A DNA stretch of 64,000 bases from Streptomyces sp. CA-210063. GTDB taxonomy: Bacteria; Actinomycetota; Actinomycetes; Streptomycetales; Streptomycetaceae. How positions within the stretch are numbered: the stretch's first letter is position 1; every line of letters begins with the position of its first letter. Below the pieces are notes generated by a model. That model had not been told where the DNA came from. It made no database searches and worked only from the letters and a program-made list of their open reading frames with translations. Made by a program: the position numbers and the translations under genes. Location: positions 4,650,001 through 4,714,000 of the forward strand of contig NZ_CP102512.1 in assembly GCF_024612015.1 (NCBI RefSeq), written 5' to 3'. Shown here in pieces: positions 48,512-56,793 of the stretch.

Positions 48512-48973
48512 CTAGCCCGATGCCGGGGCTGCCGGACCCGGTGGGCCCGCTCTTGCCCTGGCCTCGGCGGTGAGCGGGCCTATGCCCGAGGCCGCTGTGA
48601 CGTCCGAGATCTCTCCCTCGACCTCGCAGTGCACGAGTCGGCTTCTCTGGGCCCGTGCCACCCGTTCGGCCGTGGCGCAGGCCCCCTCGCCGCCCTTCAT
48701 CCAGTGGTCGGCGGCGGCGAGGGCCGCGAGGTCGGCCGCGGCGGCCGCCTGATGCCCGACCACCACTGCCTGCCCCAGAGTGAGAACGGCACCGAACACG
48801 GCACACAGCACGGCGATCGCCCCCACGGCCCAGACGGTCGCGGAGCCTCTGTCCGAGCGGACCGAACGGACCAAAGAGAATGAACGGACCGAACGGACCG
48901 AACGGACCCAGCGGGACCAGCGGACCGAGCGGGCGACCCGCGACAGTCGGCCAGAGCCCGAGAACGTGCTCAC
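48512..48973 (-). CDS. TadE-like/Rv3654c-type pilus-associated protein
   Basis: This is a 153-residue protein. The real core starts at SDRGSATVWAVGAIAVLCAV, a pilin-like membrane helix with the pseudopilin Gly and Ser cut site, then FGAVLTLGQAVVVGHQAAAA and ADLAALAAADHW. The last part has two Cys (GACATAERVARAQRSRLVHC). The first 40 residues are built from a 9-bp DNA repeat (WSRWVRSVRSVRSF) and may not be conserved, so the start could be further in. It overlaps the TadE gene by 4 bp. In M. tuberculosis the same gene set (Rv3654c-Rv3660c) has this order. Confidence 0.8.
   Translation of the reverse strand: MSTFSGSGRLSRVARSVRWSRWVRSVRSVRSFSLVRSVRSDRGSATVWAVGAIAVLCAVFGAVLTLGQAVVVGHQAAAAADLAALAAADHWMKGGEGACATAERVARAQRSRLVHCEVEGEISDVTAASGIGPLTAEARARAGPPGPAAPASG
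48856..48932. repeat. Short tandem repeat of GAACGGACC in the start of a pilus gene
   Basis: The 9-mer GAACGGACC or close forms (GAGCGGACC, CAGCGGACC) recur in frame across 48856-48932. The unit is three codons long, so expansion keeps the frame and only lengthens the Arg/Ser/Val stretch at the N-terminus. Confidence 0.6.
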
Positions 48974-49377
48974 CCGGCCTCCACTCCCTCCGTCGCGGCC
49001 GTCCCCACCGTCTGCTCGGCCAGCGCCACCGCCTCATGGCTGAGGTCGAGGCCCAGCCCGTCCGGGCCCGGCGCCCGGGCCGAGACGACCACACGAACGA
49101 AGTCGCCCTCCCGGCCCACGCTCACCTCCGCGCCGTCCGGCGCAGTCCTCCGGGCCGCCGCCACGACCGCGGCCGACGGATCCTGCCGCGCCGCGGCCCG
49201 AGCCCCGGCCCGGGCCGCGTCCACGATCTGGATCTGCGCGCAGGCGGCGAACAGGGCCCACACGAGCGCCGTCGCGAACAGCACCATCACGGGCAGGGCC
49301 ATGGCTGCCTCGGCCGTCACGAACCCTTGATCGCCGCCCAGGGCCCTGCGGCGCCGACGTGGCTCATTTCCCGCCAT
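48970..49377 (-). CDS. TadE-like pilus assembly protein
   Basis: This 135-residue protein has a basic start (NEPRRRRRALGGDQ), then GFVTAEAAMALPVMVLFATA with LVWALFAACAQIQIVDAARA. This is the TadE signature with a cleavable prepilin-like leader (G|FVTAE). The C-terminal beta part (VSVGREGDFVRVVVSARAPG) should be outside. TadE proteins are minor pilins needed for Tad pili. It overlaps the neighbouring genes on both sides (4 and 14 bp), so the set is one operon with the secretion ATPase genes. Confidence 0.85.
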   Translation of the reverse strand: MAGNEPRRRRRALGGDQGFVTAEAAMALPVMVLFATALVWALFAACAQIQIVDAARAGARAAARQDPSAAVVAAARRTAPDGAEVSVGREGDFVRVVVSARAPGPDGLGLDLSHEAVALAEQTVGTAATEGVEAG

Positions 49378-49624
49378 TGAGGGCCCGCCCGACGATCTGC
49401 TGCAGCTCCGCCTGGACCTGCCCGCTGGTCACCACCTTGTAGAGCACCGCGGCGAAGGCCACCGCCGCGATGATCCCCACCGCGTACTCGGAGGTCACCA
49501 TCCCCGCATCCCTCCGCGCCGCCCGCACCCGGCACATCACGGCACGCACCACCCGAACCCGCACCGCTTCCCGTACCGCCTTCACTGCCCCTACTGCCCC
49601 TACTGCCTCTACTGCCTTGTGCAT
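49364..49624 (-). CDS. Flp-type pilin subunit (DUF4244)
   Basis: This 86-residue protein ends in the DUF4244 pilin core: DAGMVTSEYAVGIIAAVAFA followed by AVLYKVVTSGQVQAELQQIV. The leader cut after Gly, with Glu at +5 of the mature pilin, fits Flp/Tad prepilins. The leader part is lengthened by a CTACTGCCC-type repeat (49575-49617), which reads as Val/Gly/Ala units. It should be the main fibre subunit of the Tad pilus encoded here. Confidence 0.85.
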   Translation of the reverse strand: MHKAVEAVGAVGAVKAVREAVRVRVVRAVMCRVRAARRDAGMVTSEYAVGIIAAVAFAAVLYKVVTSGQVQAELQQIVGRALNGGK

Positions 49625-49738
49625 CTCAACCCCCGTGAGGTTCTGTTCCGTTGACTACTGATCGCTGCTTATCGGTCATCGCTGGTCGTCACCGCTCGCC
49701 GCTCACCGCTCACCGTTCGTTCGTTCAAGTCCGCGCCG

Positions 49739-50530
49739 TCATCCCCCACCCCCTCCCAGCAGCCCGTCCGCCAGCCCGATCACCACCGGCAGCACCCCCA
49801 CCGCGATGAAGGCGGGAAGGAAGCACAGCCCCACCGGCGCGGTGACCATCACGGCGGCCCGGCGGGCGCGTTCCGTCGCCGAGCGGCCCCACTCGGCGCG
49901 GGCCTCGGCGGCGAGGCGGGCGACCGGGGCGGCGGCCGGTACGCCGGACTCGTCGGCGCGCTCCAGAAGCCGTGCCAGAGCGCCGGCCCCGGGAAGAGCG
50001 GCCAACGCGCGCCACGCCTCGGCCGGTTCGCCCCCGAGCCGTGCCTCGGCCGCACCCCTGGCCAGCCGCTCGCCCACGGGCCCGCCCAGGGCCTCGCCCA
50101 CGGCCTGTGCGGCCACCACGGGGCTCGCCCCGGCCGTGATACAGGCGGCCAGCAGATCGGCGGCGAGCGGCAGTTGGCGTGCGGCTCCCGCAGCGTCGTA
50201 CGCCTCTGCCGGGTCACCGCCCGCGCGCCGCGCCCTCCGCAGCCACTGCCAGACCCCGACTCCCGCAGCCAGCCCCAGCAGCAGCCCCAGAAGGCCGCCG
50301 ACGAGCACCCACCCGGCACAGACCGCCCCGGCTACCGGCAGCCATCGTCGTACGGCACCCCGTGGCACGAGGTCCCGTCGGGGCGGCTCGGCCGCGGCGG
50401 CGAGCACCGTGGCCAGCCGGGCACGCAGCCACCGTTCACGCCGCGCGGTGTCGAGCGACCGGGCCAGCCACCACAGTCCCACGACCGCGCCGATGACCAC
50501 CCCCAGCCTGTGGATGACTTCCCCGCTCAC
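49739..50530 (-). CDS. tadC: Tad pilus inner-membrane protein TadC
   Basis: This 263-residue GspF-domain protein has hydrophobic segments near 8-22, 63-92 and 231-255. The GspF domain has LPLAADLLAACITAGASPVV, LARGAAEARLGGEPAEAWRA and ALARLLERADESGVPAAAPV. It partners TadB to form the membrane platform on which the ATPase works. The start overlaps the tadB stop by 4 bp. Confidence 0.85.
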   Translation of the reverse strand: MSGEVIHRLGVVIGAVVGLWWLARSLDTARRERWLRARLATVLAAAAEPPRRDLVPRGAVRRWLPVAGAVCAGWVLVGGLLGLLLGLAAGVGVWQWLRRARRAGGDPAEAYDAAGAARQLPLAADLLAACITAGASPVVAAQAVGEALGGPVGERLARGAAEARLGGEPAEAWRALAALPGAGALARLLERADESGVPAAAPVARLAAEARAEWGRSATERARRAAVMVTAPVGLCFLPAFIAVGVLPVVIGLADGLLGGGGG

Positions 50531-51384
50531 GCGGCCTCAGCTCCCCGTACGATCCGAAGCGCCCACCACAGGCCGGCGCCCTCCAGCGCCGCGCCGACCA
50601 GCAGACAGCCCAGCCCGGCCGTGCTGTGCAGCACCACGTGCAGTGGGTCGGCGCCGAGCGCGGTGCCCAGCAGGAGGCCCAGTACCGGGAGACCGGCGAG
50701 CATCACCGCCGTCGACCGGGCACCGGCCAACTGGGCGCGCAGGTCTGCCCGCTGGTCCCGCTCCGCGCGCAGGGCACCCTCCAGACGGTCCAGCCCGGCC
50801 GCGAGGCCCGCGCCCCGGTCCACGGCCACCCGCCAGCACGCGGCGAGCCCCAGCAGCCCGTCGGCGCCCGGCAGCCGGGCCGCGTCCGCGAGCGCGCCCG
50901 GCACGTCCCCGCCGAACCGTGCCGCCGCCAACACCACGGCCTGGGCCTCGCCCAGCCCGCCCGAGTCCCGGGCGGCCCGCGCCAACGCCTCACCCGGCTG
51001 CCGCCCGGCCCGTGCCTCCCCGGCGAGCGCCGCGCACAGCGTGACCACGGCATCGCCCCGCCGCTCCCGGGCCCGGCGCTCCTCCGCCGCCCGCCGCACC
51101 CGCCTGAGCAACGGCACCCCGGCCGCCCCCGCGAGCACCGGCAGCACGGAGGCCCCCAGCACCGCGATCACCGCCCCGGCCACCGGCGCCCACCACTCCA
51201 CCCCCAGCCGCCGTACCCGACCGACCACCCGCTCCCAGGCCGGCGGCCCCACCGCCCCGCCACCCGCCAACAGCGACCGAGCCCGCCGAACTCCGGCCCC
51301 GCGCCCATCCCCCGCCATCCAGGCCGCCGCCCCGGCACACGTCACGGCCACCACCCCGACCGACATCTCGCCGACCCCCGTCAC
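50527..51384 (-). CDS. tadB: Tad pilus inner-membrane protein TadB
   Basis: This is a 285-residue GspF-domain protein with an N-terminal membrane helix, a second pair at about 67-92, then the domain RRGDAVVTLCAALAGEARAG, LARAARDSGGLGEAQAVVLA and LDRLEGALRAERDQRADLRA. Two membrane helices follow at the C-terminus (VMLAGLPVLGLLLGTALGAD, AGLGCLLVGAALEGAGLWWA). It overlaps tadA by 4 bp. Together with TadC it forms the pilus assembly platform. Confidence 0.85.
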   Translation of the reverse strand: MTGVGEMSVGVVAVTCAGAAAWMAGDGRGAGVRRARSLLAGGGAVGPPAWERVVGRVRRLGVEWWAPVAGAVIAVLGASVLPVLAGAAGVPLLRRVRRAAEERRARERRGDAVVTLCAALAGEARAGRQPGEALARAARDSGGLGEAQAVVLAAARFGGDVPGALADAARLPGADGLLGLAACWRVAVDRGAGLAAGLDRLEGALRAERDQRADLRAQLAGARSTAVMLAGLPVLGLLLGTALGADPLHVVLHSTAGLGCLLVGAALEGAGLWWALRIVRGAEAA

Positions 51385-52775
51385 CGCCGCTCACTCCCTT
51401 CCAGAAGTCCGTCGCCCCGCCCGGCCGACAGCCCGTTCCCGGACCTGACCGGCCCTCTGCTCCCCGGCTCTCCCCGCCCACCTCCCGGGGTCCGCCCTCG
51501 AAGCCCCTCCCCGTCCTCAACCCGATCCGGAAGCCCGTCACCCCGGCCGCGCAGCCCACCCCGAAACCCCTCTCCCCCGTCCTCAACCCGATCCGGGAGC
51601 CCATCGCCCCGGCCACGCAGCCCATCTCGGAGCAGCCCCCGCAGCCGCTCCCAGCCCCGCTCGTACACGAACGCCTCCGTGCCCCAGCGCAGCGCGGGTA
51701 CGGTCACCACCAGCCCCGACTCGTCGCGCTCCAGCACATGCACCTCGGCGATCCGCCGCCGGCCGTCCCGGTCCCGTACGAGGTGCAGGACCACCGACAG
51801 CGCGGCCGCCAACTGGCTGTGCAGTGCGGCCCGGTCGAGCCCGGCGGCCGTGCCAAGGGCCTCCAGACGGGCCGGTACCTGTCCCGCGGCGTTGGCGTGC
51901 AAGGTCCCGCAGCCGCCCTCGTGGCCGGTGTTCAGGGCGGCCAGCAGAGAGACGACCTCGGGCCCCCGCACCTCGCCGACCACCAATCGGTCCGGGCGCA
52001 TCCGCAGCGCCTGCCGGACCAGGTCCTGGAGTTCGACGAGGCCCACGCCCTCCTGGTTGGCCGGTCTGCCCTCCAGCCGCACCACATGCGGATGGTCGGG
52101 CCGCAGCTCCGCCGAGTCCTCGGCCAGCACGATCCGCTCGCCGGGGTCGACCAGGCCGAGCAGCGCGCTCAGGAGCGTGGTCTTGCCGGTCCCGGTCCCG
52201 CCGCTGATGACGTACGACAACCGGGAGCGGATCAGGGCCCGCAGGACCCGGTCGCCGCCGGGCGGCACCGTGCCCGCCGCCGCCAGTTCGGCGAGGGTGA
52301 AGGCCCGGGGCCGTACGACCCGCAGGGACAGGCAGGTGGAGCCGACGGCCACCGGTGGCAGCACCGCGTGGAGCCGGGTGCCGTCCGGGAGCCGGGCGTC
52401 CACCCACGGCCGGGCGTCGTCCAGTCGGCGTCCGGCGACGGCCGCCAGGCGCTGTGCGAGCCGTCGTACGGCCGCCGCATCCGGGAAGGAGACCCTGGTC
52501 AGCTCCAGGCCGCCGCCCCGGTCCACCCACACCCGGTCCGGTGCCGACACCAGCACATCGGTGACCGACGGATCGGCGAGCAGCGGCTCCAACGGGCCGC
52601 TCCCCACCAACTCCGACCGCAGCCGCTCGGCCGCTCCGAGCACCTCGGCGTCCCCGAGCACCCGTCCCCGCTCCCGCAACGCCTGCGCCACGCGCGCGGG
52701 CGTCGGCTCGGCCCCGCTCTCGACGAGCCACTGCCGTACCCCGTCCAACAGCCCGTCGTCGGGCATCCCGTTCAC
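51381..52775 (-). CDS. tadA: Tad pilus secretion ATPase TadA
   Basis: This 464-residue CpaF/TadA ATPase has GPLEPLLADPSVTDVLVSAP in the N-terminal domain, Walker A YVISGGTGTGKTTLLSALLG, the Asp box IVLAEDSAELRPDHPHVVRL, Walker B RMRPDRLVVGEVRGPEVVSL, and the His box NTGHEGGCGTLHANAAGQVP. It powers pilus assembly. The last 80 residues carry a tandem repeat (GLRGRGDGLPDRVEDG twice) not usual for the family, encoded by a DNA repeat at about 51530-51620. The core enzyme ends before it, so activity should be unaffected. Confidence 0.93.
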   Translation of the reverse strand: MNGMPDDGLLDGVRQWLVESGAEPTPARVAQALRERGRVLGDAEVLGAAERLRSELVGSGPLEPLLADPSVTDVLVSAPDRVWVDRGGGLELTRVSFPDAAAVRRLAQRLAAVAGRRLDDARPWVDARLPDGTRLHAVLPPVAVGSTCLSLRVVRPRAFTLAELAAAGTVPPGGDRVLRALIRSRLSYVISGGTGTGKTTLLSALLGLVDPGERIVLAEDSAELRPDHPHVVRLEGRPANQEGVGLVELQDLVRQALRMRPDRLVVGEVRGPEVVSLLAALNTGHEGGCGTLHANAAGQVPARLEALGTAAGLDRAALHSQLAAALSVVLHLVRDRDGRRRIAEVHVLERDESGLVVTVPALRWGTEAFVYERGWERLRGLLRDGLRGRGDGLPDRVEDGGEGFRGGLRGRGDGLPDRVEDGEGLRGRTPGGGRGEPGSRGPVRSGNGLSAGRGDGLLEGSERR

Positions 52776-52952
52776 TCGGCCTCACCCACGATCAGAAACC
52801 ACGCGAAAGGCTCAGGTCCCCACGGCTCGCCGCCGCCCGGCAGCCCGTCGTCACACATCCGATTCACCGTTCCTCGCCCCCGTCCAAGGCCCGGCGAGCC
52901 GTTTCTCCCGCCACCTGGCCGTCGTCCGAAACCCCGCGCCCGGTGCCCTCGC

Positions 52953-54047
52953 TCATCCGTGCTCATCCCCGACCGCCACCCGCTTCCAGAAGCCCTCGCA
53001 GAAGCGAGCGAGTGGCCCGCGCGGGATGCCTCCCGGGGGTTTGCCGCCGTCCGGCAGTCCGGCCTCGGCGGGCACTTCACCGGCGAGGGGGAGGCCGAGG
53101 AGGCGGGCGATCTCGTGGTCGTCGAGCCCCGGCGCGTACGGCCCCCGGACCGCGACGCGGAGGTCACGGAGGACCATCCCGAAGGCGGAGGCGACCCGTG
53201 AGGCGGCCGCGACGGCGCGTAGTTCGGCGGGAACGACCAGGATGCCCAGATCGATCTGGGCGAGAGCCTCGGCCACGCCTTCGTCGATGCGGCGCGGTAG
53301 GTCGACGACGACCGCGCCACCTCGCCGCCGGCCCGCGGCGAGGACCGCGCGCACCGCCTGAGGCGGGACGGCGACGGCGTCGCCGCGGTCCCAGCTGAGC
53401 ACGCGCAGGGAGTGCAGCTCGGGCAGCGACTCCTCCAGGGCGCCGCCGCCGACCCGCCCGCGCGAGGCGGCGAAGGCCGGCCAGCGCAGTCCCTCGGCGC
53501 TCTCACCGCCGAGCAGCACGTCGAGGCCGCCGCCCAGCGGATCGGCGTCCACGAGGAGCGTGCGCCTGCCCTGTCGCGCGGAGGTGACGGCGAGCGCGCA
53601 GGCCAGCGTGGACGCGCCGGCGCCGCCACGGCCGCCGATCACGCCGACCGTGAGCGCGGGCCTGCCGACCCCTTCGGCCACGTCGGCGATGCGGTCGACG
53701 AGCCACTGCTCGCCGTCCGGCAGCATCAGGACGTGGTCCGCGCCGATCTCCACGGCCCGCTGCCAGACCCCGGAGTCGTCCTGGTCCTTGCCGACGAGCA
53801 CGACTCCCCGTCTGCGCGCGGCCCCGCGCAGCCGCCGTGCCGCGTCGTCACCGACCAGCACGAGCGGCGCCGTCTCCCACCGGCCCCGGCCCTCCGGCAC
53901 CCCGTGGTGGACCTCCGCTCTGGCGCCCGCGGCCGCGCACAGGCGCAGTAGGTCGTCCAGCAGGTCCACGTCCTCGGTGACGATCAACGGCCTGCCCTGC
54001 CGCCCCTCGGCGGCGGACGCCCGGTCGTCGGTGATGGCTCCCGCCAC
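52953..54047 (-). CDS. CpaE/TadZ-like ATPase (Rv3660c/Ssd-type)
   Basis: This 364-residue protein starts at GTG 54045-54047 with GGAG close upstream (AGAITDDRASAAEGRQG). A receiver-like N-domain (PLIVTEDVDLLDDLLRLCAA) is followed by a deviant MinD-type ATPase: VGVIGGRGGAGASTLACALA (Walker A, with no Lys before the Ser), LLVDADPLGGGLDVLLGGES, VVVDLPRRIDEGVAEALAQI and DLGILVVPAELRAVAA. It is annotated as a septum-site or Ssd protein in related genomes, and as CpaE/TadZ in pilus loci, where it places the pilus machine at the pole. The 177-bp gap before tadA carries no gene. Confidence 0.88.
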   Translation of the reverse strand: MAGAITDDRASAAEGRQGRPLIVTEDVDLLDDLLRLCAAAGARAEVHHGVPEGRGRWETAPLVLVGDDAARRLRGAARRRGVVLVGKDQDDSGVWQRAVEIGADHVLMLPDGEQWLVDRIADVAEGVGRPALTVGVIGGRGGAGASTLACALAVTSARQGRRTLLVDADPLGGGLDVLLGGESAEGLRWPAFAASRGRVGGGALEESLPELHSLRVLSWDRGDAVAVPPQAVRAVLAAGRRRGGAVVVDLPRRIDEGVAEALAQIDLGILVVPAELRAVAAASRVASAFGMVLRDLRVAVRGPYAPGLDDHEIARLLGLPLAGEVPAEAGLPDGGKPPGGIPRGPLARFCEGFWKRVAVGDEHG

Positions 54048-54489
54048 GATCTCCAGCCCCCTTCGCTGCGTCCCGCACGGGCCCCGCGGCCGGCCTTCCG
54101 GCGTTCGCGAGTCCCGCCCATGTCTGGACGCCCGTATCCACGGCACCCGGCCTTCCGGGCGCCCGTCTTCAACTCCTGTGTGAGAACCGGCGATCGGCCG
54201 CCATAGGGGCGGCCGAAGGAAACCGGCCATACGCGTCCGGGAAACCGAAGCGGCCATGAACTCGCCGCCGCCGGGACGCGCTGGAATCACGGTGCAGCCA
54301 TCCCGGAAATCGTGTGGATCTTGGTCGATAACTGTGGACAACTCGACGCTTGTGAATATCGCCGTCACCCGAACAGGCGACGCGCGGGCGACTTCCACAG
54401 CGCAGCACCACGGCTACGCACAGTGAGGGATCCTGTGCTGGGGCAGAGGAAAGCCCACGAGGGCTCTGGTGCGCCTCGCGGGCTGGGAA
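54048..54489. other. Gap upstream of the CpaE-like gene
   Basis: I support no gene here. The stretch holds one perfect Streptomyces-type DnaA box (TGTGGACAA at 54333-54341, minus-strand TTGTCCACA) and a GGCCGCC/GGCGGCC dyad at about 54197-54211. The promoter of the CpaE-like and tad genes should lie here. Confidence 0.4.
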
Positions 54490-54597
54490 GAGGTGGGGAA
54501 AACGCATCCGGACATGCGACGACCCCCACCGGGGGGGAGAGTGGGGGTCGTCTCCACGGCCGACTCGGGGGGGGAGGAGCCGGGCCGCGTTAGCACG
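54490..54597 (-). ncRNA. 6C RNA (B11-like small RNA)
   Basis: On the minus strand two stem-loops carry C-run loops. CCGGCTC/GAGTCGG (forward 54560-54583) has a loop with eight C. GACGACCCCCAC/GTGGGGGTCGTC (54518-54552) has a loop with a run of seven C. A small terminator stem CGCAT/ATGCG (54503-54518) followed by TTTT ends the unit. This is the definition of the actinobacterial 6C motif. In M. tuberculosis its homologue B11 lies between Rv3660c and Rv3661, exactly the same gene pair as here (CpaE-like and HAD). The 5' end is estimated. Confidence 0.88.
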
Positions 54598-54699
54598 GTC
54601 GCGAACGATCCGTGACTTCCATGGTGTACCCGAGAGGCCTCTCAGGCAAACCCACGCGCCCCACACTAGCCCGAATGGCGGGCGCCTATGCTCTGCCTC

Positions 54700-55512
54700 G
54701 TGGAAAACCACTCCTTGCCCCGTACAGCGGCCTTCTTCGACCTGGACAAGACGGTCATTGCGAAGTCGAGCACTCTCACGTTCAGCAAGTCGTTCTACCA
54801 AGGCGGCCTGATCAACCGCAGGGCCGCCCTGCGGACGGCGTACACCCAGTTCGTGTTCCTCGCGGGCGGCGCCGACCACGACCAGATGGAGCGGATGCGG
54901 AAGTATCTGTCCGCTCTGTGCCGGGGCTGGAACGTCCAACAAGTGAAGGACATCGTCGCCGAGACCCTTCACGACCTGATCGACCCGATCATCTACGACG
55001 AGGCGGCGTCCCTCATCGAGGAGCACCACATCGCCGGGCGGGACGTCGTCATCGTCTCCACTTCCGGCGCCGAGGTGGTCGAGCCGATCGGTGAACTCCT
55101 CGGCGCGGACCGGGTGGTGGCGACCCGGATGGTCGTCGGCGACGACGGCTGCTTCACCGGCGAGGTGGAGTACTACGCCTACGGTCCGACCAAGGCGGAG
55201 GCGATCCGGGAGCTGGCGGAGTCCGAGGAGTACGACCTCGCGCACTGCTTCGCGTACAGCGACTCGGCGACGGACCTGCCGATGTTGGAGGCCGTGGGGC
55301 ATCCGCACGCGGTGAACCCGGACCGGACGCTGCGCAAGGAGGCCCTCGCGCGCGGGTGGCCCATTCTCGACTTCCACCGCCCGGTGCGCCTCAAGCAGCG
55401 GCTGGCCGTACGGCCGCGGCCCGCGCTCCTCGCGGCCGCCGCCATAGGCGCCGCGGCGGCCACCGCGGGGCTCGTCTGGTACGCGAGCCGGCGCCGGGTG
55501 GCGACCGCCTGA
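54700..55512 (+). CDS. HAD-IB family phosphatase (SCO3558/Rv3661-like)
   Basis: This 270-residue protein starts at GTG 54700 (ENHSLPRTAAFFDLDKTVIA), with the DxDxT-like nucleophile motif FFDLDKTVI. VVIVSTSGAEVVEPIGELLG is motif II, and FAYSDSATDLPMLEAVGHPH is motif III/IV. A single membrane helix closes the protein (LLAAAAIGAAAATAGLVWYA). It is of the SerB-like HAD-IB group and was called a morphological differentiation-associated protein in S. coelicolor. Its substrate is not known. TATGCT (54687-54692) lies just seven bases before the GTG and no ribosome site is seen, so the message may be leaderless. Confidence 0.88.
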   Translation: MENHSLPRTAAFFDLDKTVIAKSSTLTFSKSFYQGGLINRRAALRTAYTQFVFLAGGADHDQMERMRKYLSALCRGWNVQQVKDIVAETLHDLIDPIIYDEAASLIEEHHIAGRDVVIVSTSGAEVVEPIGELLGADRVVATRMVVGDDGCFTGEVEYYAYGPTKAEAIRELAESEEYDLAHCFAYSDSATDLPMLEAVGHPHAVNPDRTLRKEALARGWPILDFHRPVRLKQRLAVRPRPALLAAAAIGAAAATAGLVWYASRRRVATA

Positions 55513-55609
55513 CCTGTGGTCGCCGCATCGGCTGCCGATTCACCCTCTTTGAGCCCAAAAGTAAAGAAGCGCATCGAGGGCTTCCGCTTGCTCCGGTCCT
55601 GGAGTAGAA

Positions 55610-55842
55610 AGGATTCAAGGCCCGCGAGACCAAAGGACATCCGAAAGGATCACCTTTAAAAACTCATTTTGGCCCCACGGACCCAGCATGAACACCGGGC
55701 ACCCACGCGACGTCGACCCGTCGATTACGGGCCAGCCGCACCAGGTCACGGGCCACAGTTCCCGGCCTGATGGGCAATATATCGAGGACGCTTGGTAACC
55801 GGGTGGACATGCCAGCGGCGGTACGAATTCTCGTACCGCCGC
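55610..55842 (+). ncRNA. Candidate 6S-like RNA region
   Basis: The gap after the HAD gene (55513-55859) has no convincing gene but is AT-richer and strongly structured. It includes CGACG/CGTCG near 55709-55724 and CCGGG words that can form a long imperfect stem. A perfect terminator closes it at 55815-55842. From memory, S. coelicolor encodes its 6S-like RNA between SCO3558 and SCO3559, which correspond to the two flanking genes here. The strand and 5' end are my guess (a weak -10 TAGAAA at about 55602). Confidence 0.45.
55815..55842 (+). terminator. Perfect 12-bp stem terminator
   Basis: GCGGCGGTACGA (55815-55826) pairs with TCGTACCGCCGC (55831-55842) over ATTC, followed by AACCCTTTT. It can end plus-strand transcripts from the HAD/RNA side, and also minus-strand read-through from the gene ending at 55860. 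Confidence 0.75.
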
Positions 55843-55859
55843 AACCCTTTTCCGGACTT

Positions 55860-56693
55860 CTAAGCCGCCCCGCGCTGCAGCGCTTCGCACACCGCTGTCG
55901 ACTCGCGCGCGCCCAGTTCGATGGCTCTGCCGCAGTGGGCGATCCAGGCCGCCATCCCCGCCGGGGTGCCGGAGACATAGCCGTCGAGGGCGGCGAGATA
56001 GGCGGCGCGGCCGAGTTCCGCGTGGCCGACCTCCGCCGGGCAGACCGACTTGGGGTCGAGGCCGCTACCGATCAGGACGATGCGCTCGGCCGCGCGCGCG
56101 ACGAGGCCGTTGTGGAAGCCGAAGGGCCGCAGGGCGAGCAGCTCGCCGTGGACGACGGCGGCGGTCACCAGGGCGGGGGCAGCACTGCCCTTGATGATCA
56201 GCTCCGAGAGACCGTCGAGCCGGCCTGCGACCTCGGCGGCGCCCGGCGGGGGCAGCTCGACGAGGGGCTCGTCGACGGGCTCGCCGTCCTGTCGGGGCCG
56301 TCCCACGCGCGCGTCGTCGCTTCCGGCCGCCACCAGGTGCAGCCGGGCCAGTACCCGAAGGGGCGACTGCCGCCAGATGGACAGCAGCTGGCCCGCCTCG
56401 GCGGTCAGCCGCAGCGCGGCGCCCACGGTGCGGGCCTCCAAGTCGCCGTCCTGGCCGCTGAAGTCGGTACGACGACGCACCTCTTCCAGTGCCCAGTCGG
56501 CACCGGACAGCGCCGCCGAACCACGCGCGCCGCGCAGGGCGGCCTCGGAGGTGACCGCGTTGCTGCGACGCCGCATGACGCGGTGGCCGTAGACCCGGTC
56601 CACGGCCTTGCGCACGGACTCCACGGACTCGGCCACACCGGGAAGCTCTCCCAGGGCCGCCAGCGGATCGGCGGCCGCACCTGTCGTACTCAT
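55860..56693 (-). CDS. Fic-like protein with a degenerate active site (SCO3559-like)
   Basis: This 277-residue helical protein was labelled oxidoreductase in older genomes, but it has a Fic-like core at about 195-225: ALRPFGFHNGLVARAAERIV. The canonical motif HPFxxGNGRxxR is altered: the catalytic His is Arg, and GNGR reads HNGL. AMP transfer is therefore doubtful. VRKAVDRVYGHRVMRRRSNA near the N-terminus and LHLVAAGSDDARVGRPRQDG before the core are typical of this Streptomyces group. ATG at 56691-56693 is used. It is divergent from a P-loop ATPase gene across 100 bp and convergent with the HAD gene. A binding or regulatory role is more likely than catalysis. Confidence 0.7.
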   Translation of the reverse strand: MSTTGAAADPLAALGELPGVAESVESVRKAVDRVYGHRVMRRRSNAVTSEAALRGARGSAALSGADWALEEVRRRTDFSGQDGDLEARTVGAALRLTAEAGQLLSIWRQSPLRVLARLHLVAAGSDDARVGRPRQDGEPVDEPLVELPPPGAAEVAGRLDGLSELIIKGSAAPALVTAAVVHGELLALRPFGFHNGLVARAAERIVLIGSGLDPKSVCPAEVGHAELGRAAYLAALDGYVSGTPAGMAAWIAHCGRAIELGARESTAVCEALQRGAA

Positions 56694-56793
56694 GAGTACG
56701 ACCCTACGCGCACCGGGCGCCCACCCCTCGAAGGAGTGGTGTTCCACCGCCACCTGAGCACCCTCGGCAATCGCCCCCCTACCCTTGGTGAAC

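Noticed and set aside
54333..54341. Perfect DnaA box as part of a replication origin
   Set aside because: It is a single box with no cluster, and the chromosomal origin genes are not here. It could still influence a nearby promoter.
55664..55978. Minus-strand frame after the HAD gene (ends VDVAWVPGVHAGSVGPK)
   Set aside because: Codon use is unlike neighbours, with TTA, ATA and AAA codons, and no ribosome site is seen. The region is better explained as structured RNA, though a small protein is not excluded.
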